64,000 nt of DNA, from assembly GCF_024055605.1 (NCBI RefSeq), contig NZ_JAMXLX010000013.1, forward strand, positions 22,429-86,428, in the 5' to 3' direction. The stretch comes from Ciceribacter sichuanensis. Its GTDB lineage: Bacteria; Pseudomonadota; Alphaproteobacteria; Rhizobiales; Rhizobiaceae. Shown one piece after another: positions 59,345 to 64,000 of the stretch (position 1 is the first letter of the stretch; the number at the start of each line of letters is the position of its first letter). The notes below the pieces were generated by a model. It ran no database searches and was not told the DNA's origin. It worked only from the letters and a program-made list of their open reading frames with translations. The position numbers and the translations under genes were made by a program.

Positions 59345-60617
59345 GGGCGAAAACCATCATCGCGGTAAGAACGAGATCATCATCGTCAAGCGTCACAAGG
59401 GTGATCACGATGGTGCTCACGGCGGGGCCTGGAAGATCGCTTATGCCGACTTCATGACCGCCATGATGGCCTTCTTCCTCGTGATGTGGCTCGTCAACGC
59501 CGCGAACGAGGAAACCAAGGCCTCGATCTCCAGCTACTTCAATCCGATCAAGCTGACCGACGAAAAGCCGAGCGAGAAGGGCGTCAAGGAACCGGCGAAG
59601 GAAGCTGAAGGCGAACAGAAGGCACAGAAATCGGACGTCAAGGCCGAGAAGCCCGAAGACGCGGCGGCAGCCGCGTCGGGTGATGACCTGACGGCCTCGT
59701 CAGGCGAAAATACCCATTATTCGGAGGCCGATTTCTTCGAAAACCCCTATGCGGTTCTCGCGGAGATCGCCCAGGAAGTGGGGCAGCAGGCAAACGTCAG
59801 CGTCAAGGGCGAGGGCGGTGCTGCCAATTCCGGTCCCTCGACCGGCGCGTCCGGCGGTGAGGCTTATCGCGATCCTTTCGATCCCGATTTCTGGAGCAAG
59901 CAGGTAGCAGGCGGTCCCGCCCAGAACACCATGCCTGAGATCCAGGACAGCAAGCTGCCCGACACACCGGTTCAGCAGACCGAGCAGGCGATGCTCGCTC
60001 CGGGCAAGGAAACGAAGCCCGAGGACGGAAAGTCGGAGGCGCCGGGCAAGGTGGCTCCAGTCTCTCCGGATGCCACTCAGGCGAAGACCGCCGACAAAAC
60101 GCAACCCGCTGCCGCCGAGGATGACATGGCAGCAGAATTGCCGGTCACTCCCGAGCAGAAAAAGGAGGCCGAGGAATTGCGCGAGGAGCTTTCCCGCTCG
60201 CTGAACGGCGTTTCGGGCAAGCTTGCCGAGGGTATCGTCGTGACGCCTTCGGAAGGGGGAACGCTTCTCACCATCTCCGATCAGGCGACGTCGCCGATGT
60301 TCGATGTCGGCTCGGCAATACCGCAGAAGGAACTGGTGCTGGCGATGGAAAAGATCGGCGCGATCCTCAAGGACAAGCCGGGTTCGATCATCATCCGTGG
60401 TCACACCGACGTCAGGCCCTATCGCGGCGGCAAGGGCGACAACTGGAGCCTGTCGATGGATCGCGCGCATGCGGCCTATTACATGCTGGTGCGCGGTGGC
60501 CTTCAGGAAGATCGCGTCAAGCAGATGTCTGGCTTCGCCGACCGTCGCCTGCAACTGCCTGACGATCCCATGAACGGTGCAAACCGGCGCATCGAGATCC
60601 TGCTCAGCGATGGCTAA
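59337..60617 (+). CDS. motB: Flagellar stator protein MotB
   Basis: The 426-residue protein has a basic N terminus, one membrane helix (about 38-58, 'YADFMTAMMAFFLVMWLVNA') with the proton-binding Asp in 'YADFM', and a long Glu/Lys/Ala-rich periplasmic linker (about 75-285). A C-terminal OmpA-like peptidoglycan-binding domain follows ('SIIIRGHTDVRPYRGGKGDN', 'MDRAHAAYYMLVRGGL'). The long linker distinguishes it from enteric MotB (about 308 residues) and is usual in rhizobia. It pairs with MotA encoded at 39740. Confidence 0.96.
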   Translation: MSEGENHHRGKNEIIIVKRHKGDHDGAHGGAWKIAYADFMTAMMAFFLVMWLVNAANEETKASISSYFNPIKLTDEKPSEKGVKEPAKEAEGEQKAQKSDVKAEKPEDAAAAASGDDLTASSGENTHYSEADFFENPYAVLAEIAQEVGQQANVSVKGEGGAANSGPSTGASGGEAYRDPFDPDFWSKQVAGGPAQNTMPEIQDSKLPDTPVQQTEQAMLAPGKETKPEDGKSEAPGKVAPVSPDATQAKTADKTQPAAAEDDMAAELPVTPEQKKEAEELREELSRSLNGVSGKLAEGIVVTPSEGGTLLTISDQATSPMFDVGSAIPQKELVLAMEKIGAILKDKPGSIIIRGHTDVRPYRGGKGDNWSLSMDRAHAAYYMLVRGGLQEDRVKQMSGFADRRLQLPDDPMNGANRRIEILLSDG

Positions 60618-60627
60618 AGGCGCGGCG

Positions 60628-61965
60628 ATGACACGATCACCCAAAGGCAGCATTTTCCGCTTCACGCTGTCGGCCGCGGTGATTGCCGCATGGCCTGCGG
60701 CCGCTTGGGCGGATAGCAGCCTGTCTCCATACAAGATGCTGCGGTCACTGCAGTTCATGCAGGACTCCGTGGTTCTCGGCGATCACTCCGCCGGCGACAT
60801 GCAGCGTTTCATGCTGGAGACGATCGACAATCGCCTGCGCTCGGCCGATGCAGAGATATTCAGCGAACCGCGCAACGCCGATGCCGCACTGGTCTATACC
60901 ATGAGCGGCGGCAATCCGGCGACCCTCAGCTACCTCGTCGCCCGTGATGTCGATGGCAATTTCGATGCCCGCGTCGTCAATGTCCTGCAGAAGTATTTCG
61001 ATGGCCGTGGCATGCAGGTGGCAAAGACGATTGGCGATCTGGTTCCGGAATATCGTCACACGGCGCTCGGTCCCTATCTGGCGCTGATTGCCGGCAATAT
61101 CACTTTCCCGACCGATGCCCGCACTGCGCTTGGTTTCTTTGATGAGGCCCGCCTCAGCGCTCCTGGCACGATCATCGAGGAGGCGGCGCTCCGTCGTTCC
61201 ATCGTTGCAAGCATGGGTGTCTCCGAGGTGGAAAAGGCGCTGTCCTATTCCCGCCATTACGCTCGTCGGTTTGTTCATTCTCCCTATTCCAACCAGTTTG
61301 CCGATCTTTTCGTGGAACTGGTGGTGAAGCATTACGGTGTCATTACCGAAAACGATATCGTCGATGTTCTGGAGCCGATGGATACGGCGCGTCGGCAGGA
61401 GATCTATCTGCGGATCGCGCGCGCAGCGACGCTTCGGGGCAATCAGGAACTCGCGAGGCTTTCGGCAACCGAGGCCCAGCGCCTGGCCGGCCTGCTCGAT
61501 GGAAATGGGCAGCCGGTCCTGCCAACCCTTTATGAAAGCGTGGCCAGCGTCTCCTCGTCCGATGTCGTTTCGGCAATCGATCGATTGTCCGCCGTATCGG
61601 AAGGAACACTGTCCGAACGGGACAGGGCATTGCGCAATGCTGCCCGCAGCATTGCCGAACAGATCCTGCAACCGCCGGTGCTGGATGAGCCGATCAAGGT
61701 TGATGAGCCCCGTGCCGGCGCGACCGGTCAGGCTTTGCTCGCCCCGCGGCCGCAAAGTCCGATGCAAATGGAAGACGAGCAGCAATCGGTTTCAGCCCCG
61801 TCCGTGCCCGAACCGGCACCGGCCGAGGCGAATGCGGATACCCAGCCCGGTGCGGCGGACGCGGCGACGGGCGAGGGTGGACCGGTTCTTGATTTTGTGA
61901 AGCAAAGTCGGGGCCGGTTGGGAGAGATTGACGCGCTTCTTGAACAGGAAGGCAACATCAAATGA
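60628..61965 (+). CDS. motC: Periplasmic motor speed protein MotC
   Basis: The start at 60628 is preferred because 'aagg' lies 7 bases upstream; an ATG at 60610 overlapping motB is possible. The 445-residue product has a signal peptide ('FTLSAAVIAAWPAAAWA'), then a largely helical periplasmic domain ('SPYKMLRSLQFMQDSVVLGD', 'YSRHYARRFVHSPYSNQFAD') and a Pro/Ala/Glu-rich tail. MotC is a rhizobial protein that binds MotB and controls motor speed. The motE chaperone gene at 47629 fits this. Its stop codon overlaps the fliK start. Confidence 0.93.
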   Translation: MTRSPKGSIFRFTLSAAVIAAWPAAAWADSSLSPYKMLRSLQFMQDSVVLGDHSAGDMQRFMLETIDNRLRSADAEIFSEPRNADAALVYTMSGGNPATLSYLVARDVDGNFDARVVNVLQKYFDGRGMQVAKTIGDLVPEYRHTALGPYLALIAGNITFPTDARTALGFFDEARLSAPGTIIEEAALRRSIVASMGVSEVEKALSYSRHYARRFVHSPYSNQFADLFVELVVKHYGVITENDIVDVLEPMDTARRQEIYLRIARAATLRGNQELARLSATEAQRLAGLLDGNGQPVLPTLYESVASVSSSDVVSAIDRLSAVSEGTLSERDRALRNAARSIAEQILQPPVLDEPIKVDEPRAGATGQALLAPRPQSPMQMEDEQQSVSAPSVPEPAPAEANADTQPGAADAATGEGGPVLDFVKQSRGRLGEIDALLEQEGNIK

Positions 61966-63440
61966 TGAACGTCGTAAACACTGCCGCCAAGGCTACCTCC
62001 GAAATGATTTCGATGACGGGGGCGGGCGCCAAGTCCTCCCAGGCGTCTGACGAAGATGCATTCTCCAAAACCCTGAATGCTTTCGACGGCGAAAAGCCGG
62101 AGAGCTATTCGGATGAGGGCGAAGCGAAGGGCGCGACCCCGGCGCCCGAGGGCGATGTTCCCGACCTTTCCGAGGAAGCCAAGGTTCAGGTCGCGCCTCC
62201 GCGTGAGGTTCCAGCGTCCTCCGAGACCGATCTCGCTTCCCTCAGCGAGCAGATGTCCACCGGGCAGCCCGCGCAGCAGCCCGATACCACCGATGGAAAG
62301 ACAACCAGCACGGCCTCCGAGAAGCCCGGCGCAAATTCGCAGAAACTGGCGGAAATTGCAGCCGCTCTGGCGATGTCCACGACCGATGGTGGGGTAACGG
62401 ACACCAAGGCGCTGGCTGCGGCACTCAAGAAACTCGCAGATAGTGCCAAAACGGACACCGATCTTCCGACGGATGCCGCCGACGAAACCGTCGATACGGC
62501 TTCGACTGATACGAGCACGCTTGATGACATGTTGTCGCTGTTGTCGCTTCCTCTGGCCGGTGGCCAGACCGAGCAGACGGCGGTCGCCGCCAGTGAGTTC
62601 AACGCGGCGCAGCAGGGCGCGATCAACGGTATCGACGCACTGGCAACCGGCGCAAGGGCTCTCCCCGAACAGGCCGGACAGGATGTTGCTTCCGGCGATG
62701 ATGCGTCATCAACGGAAGATGGCGCAGTCTTCCGGTTCCAGAGGAGCGACTCGGCTGCTGCAGGCGTTGATATGTATGTCGCTCCGGGCACTGACGGCAG
62801 CGTCGACGTGGATGTTTCCGCGCCGACGGCCAAGGACGCGCCTGTCGTGCAGGTAGTCGATTCCAGACGCTATCTCGGGCTCGCCCCGAACTCGAATGCG
62901 CTGTCCGTGGCATCGACGATAGCCAACGATCCGCAATGGGCCACGGCCCTGGACCCGGCCTCGAAGCTCGCCAACTCCGCACTTTTCGCCAGCACCGGCA
63001 ATGTGGTCCACACGCTGAAGATCCAGATGAACCCGGTGGAGCTTGGCAACATCACCGCGACGATGCGGCTCGTGGGCGAGGACCTCAGCATTCATCTCAC
63101 TGTGCATAGCAGCAGCGCCTATCGCGAACTCACGAACGATAGCAATTCCATCATGGATGCGCTGAAGGCCCAGGGTTTCAGCGTCGATCAGATCTCCGTC
63201 AGCATGTCGTCCTCGTCCGACAAGTCGGGCGACAACGCAGCTGGCGGACGCCAGGCTTCTGATATGGGCCAGTCCCAGCAGCAGGGTAACCGGCAGAGCG
63301 GCGGCGATGCGCGACAGGCTGACCAGTTCGACAGGACGTCATCCGGTTCGGCAACGGCAGGAGGCAATGATGCAGGTGTGGTCGAAGGCACTGTTGCTGC
63401 CGGCGCTGGCTCTGCTCGCCCTGAGCACGTCTACCTCTGA
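61962..63440 (+). CDS. fliK: Flagellar hook-length control protein FliK (MotD)
   Basis: The 492-residue protein, called MotD in older rhizobial work, has a long Ser/Thr/Ala/Asp-rich N-terminal 'ruler' region. The FliK C-terminal domain (about 335-405) has 'TLKIQMNPVELGNITATMRL' and 'LSIHLTVHSSSAYRELTNDS'. The extreme C terminus is Gln/Gly/Asp-rich. It measures hook length and triggers the FlhB switch. The last 71 bases overlap the downstream lytic transglycosylase gene in another frame. Confidence 0.92.
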   Translation: MMNVVNTAAKATSEMISMTGAGAKSSQASDEDAFSKTLNAFDGEKPESYSDEGEAKGATPAPEGDVPDLSEEAKVQVAPPREVPASSETDLASLSEQMSTGQPAQQPDTTDGKTTSTASEKPGANSQKLAEIAAALAMSTTDGGVTDTKALAAALKKLADSAKTDTDLPTDAADETVDTASTDTSTLDDMLSLLSLPLAGGQTEQTAVAASEFNAAQQGAINGIDALATGARALPEQAGQDVASGDDASSTEDGAVFRFQRSDSAAAGVDMYVAPGTDGSVDVDVSAPTAKDAPVVQVVDSRRYLGLAPNSNALSVASTIANDPQWATALDPASKLANSALFASTGNVVHTLKIQMNPVELGNITATMRLVGEDLSIHLTVHSSSAYRELTNDSNSIMDALKAQGFSVDQISVSMSSSSDKSGDNAAGGRQASDMGQSQQQGNRQSGGDARQADQFDRTSSGSATAGGNDAGVVEGTVAAGAGSARPEHVYL

Positions 63441-63957
63441 GAAGAGTGAGGCTGCCGCGCGCACCTGCGAGCGGCAGATCGAGAGCGCTGCAGCCCGATA
63501 CGGGATTCCCGAAGGCATCCTCTATTCGGTCGGCCTGACAGAGACCGGCCGCAAGGGTTCGCTCAGTCCCTATGCCCTGAATATCGAAGGCAAGGCCTAT
63601 TTCCCGGCTTCGCTGCAGGATGCCTACAACCAGTTCGCGGATGCCAAACGGCGTGGCGCAAAGCTGATTGATATCGGCTGCATGCAGATCAACCATTACT
63701 ATCACAGTTCCGAATTCGGATCGGTGGAACAGATGTTCGATCCGGCGCAGAACGTTGCCTATGCAGCCCTGTTCCTGAAGCGTCTTCATGACAGGCACGA
63801 AACCTGGACCATGGCGGTTGCCCGCTATCATGCCGGCCCGAACAACGACCCCGCGCAGCAGAAATATGTCTGTCGCGTGATCGCCAATCTTGTAGCGACG
63901 GGCTACGGGAAGTGGACGTCGGCTGCGGCTTCGTTCTGCCGGAATGCGCAACCTTAA
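63370..63957 (+). CDS. Lytic transglycosylase, probable flagellar peptidoglycan-remodelling enzyme
   Basis: The start at 63370 has a perfect 'aggagg' site 5 bases upstream (a second ATG lies three bases earlier). The 195-residue product has a signal peptide (about 1-30) and an SLT domain. The catalytic Glu is E58 in 'YSVGLTETGRKGS', with 'DIGCMQINHYYH' and 'ARYHAGPNN' as further family motifs. It cleaves murein glycosidic bonds, presumably to open the cell wall for the flagellar rod, since no muramidase-bearing FlgJ is visible here. Its first 24 codons lie inside fliK, coupling the two genes. Confidence 0.9.
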   Translation: MQVWSKALLLPALALLALSTSTSEKSEAAARTCERQIESAAARYGIPEGILYSVGLTETGRKGSLSPYALNIEGKAYFPASLQDAYNQFADAKRRGAKLIDIGCMQINHYYHSSEFGSVEQMFDPAQNVAYAALFLKRLHDRHETWTMAVARYHAGPNNDPAQQKYVCRVIANLVATGYGKWTSAAASFCRNAQP

Positions 63958-64000
63958 GGGGAATAGGCCGTCATCATCCTCGCGATCCGATGAATCCGGC
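63958..64000. other. Right edge of window, no gene seen
   Basis: The last 43 bases follow the transglycosylase stop and show no start codon with a supporting ribosome-binding site. In related genomes the next gene is the motility regulator rem, but it is not visible here. Confidence 0.4.

Overview
The window looks like a chromosomal segment of an alphaproteobacterium in the Rhizobiaceae (Rhizobium/Agrobacterium/Sinorhizobium type). The evidence is the rhizobial motility layout: an icpA-cheS-cheY1-cheA-cheW-cheR-cheB-cheY2-cheD-cheT operon running into fliF, the LuxR pair visN/visR, the proteobacterial but rhizobium-specific motor genes motC and motE, and four tandem flagellin genes. Genus and species cannot be settled from the sequence alone.

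Region 1 (1-10500) is accessory. It starts with the 3' end of a type I secretion membrane fusion protein, followed by its probable RTX-repeat substrate and an unrecognised 213-residue protein. Next come a decayed 3'-5' exonuclease gene, two small regulator or hypothetical genes, and a five-gene minus-strand operon at 8868-3376. The operon encodes a BTAD/TPR regulator, a 143-residue protein of unknown family, a YcaO cyclodehydratase-like enzyme, a TfuA protein and a protein-arginine-deiminase-like enzyme. This is the most unusual locus in the window. It resembles a peptide-modification (RiPP-like) system in which backbone chemistry (YcaO-TfuA) would be combined with arginine deimination. A divergent 172-residue protein with a cysteine cluster lies upstream. 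About 1 kb of gene-poor sequence follows, with a frameshifted dehydrogenase remnant and an 11-bp inverted repeat.

Region 2 (10535-23282) holds an exopolysaccharide assembly set: a polymerase-like membrane protein, an ExoZ-like acyltransferase, a secreted GH5 glucanase, a Wzz-type chain-length protein, a flippase-like membrane protein, a family 2 glycosyltransferase and a polysaccharide deacetylase. After it come small housekeeping or stress genes: a BON-domain protein, an HWE histidine kinase and an inositol-monophosphatase-family protein.

Region 3 (23635-63957) is one near-continuous motility island. The chemotaxis operon feeds into the MS-ring gene fliF and ends at a strong terminator. visN-visR encode the likely master regulators. 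A minus-strand block (flgF-fliI-orf, then motA-fliM-fliN-fliG-flhB) builds the switch, motor and export ATPase. A plus-strand block (flgB-flgC-fliE-flgG-flgA-flgI-motE-flgH-fliL-fliP) builds the rod, rings and export gate. An OGT-type glycosyltransferase lies next to four flagellin genes, which have long shared leader elements. The island closes with a FliH-like gene, motB, motC, fliK (motD) and a lytic transglycosylase. No rRNA, tRNA, CRISPR array or intact insertion sequence was recognised.
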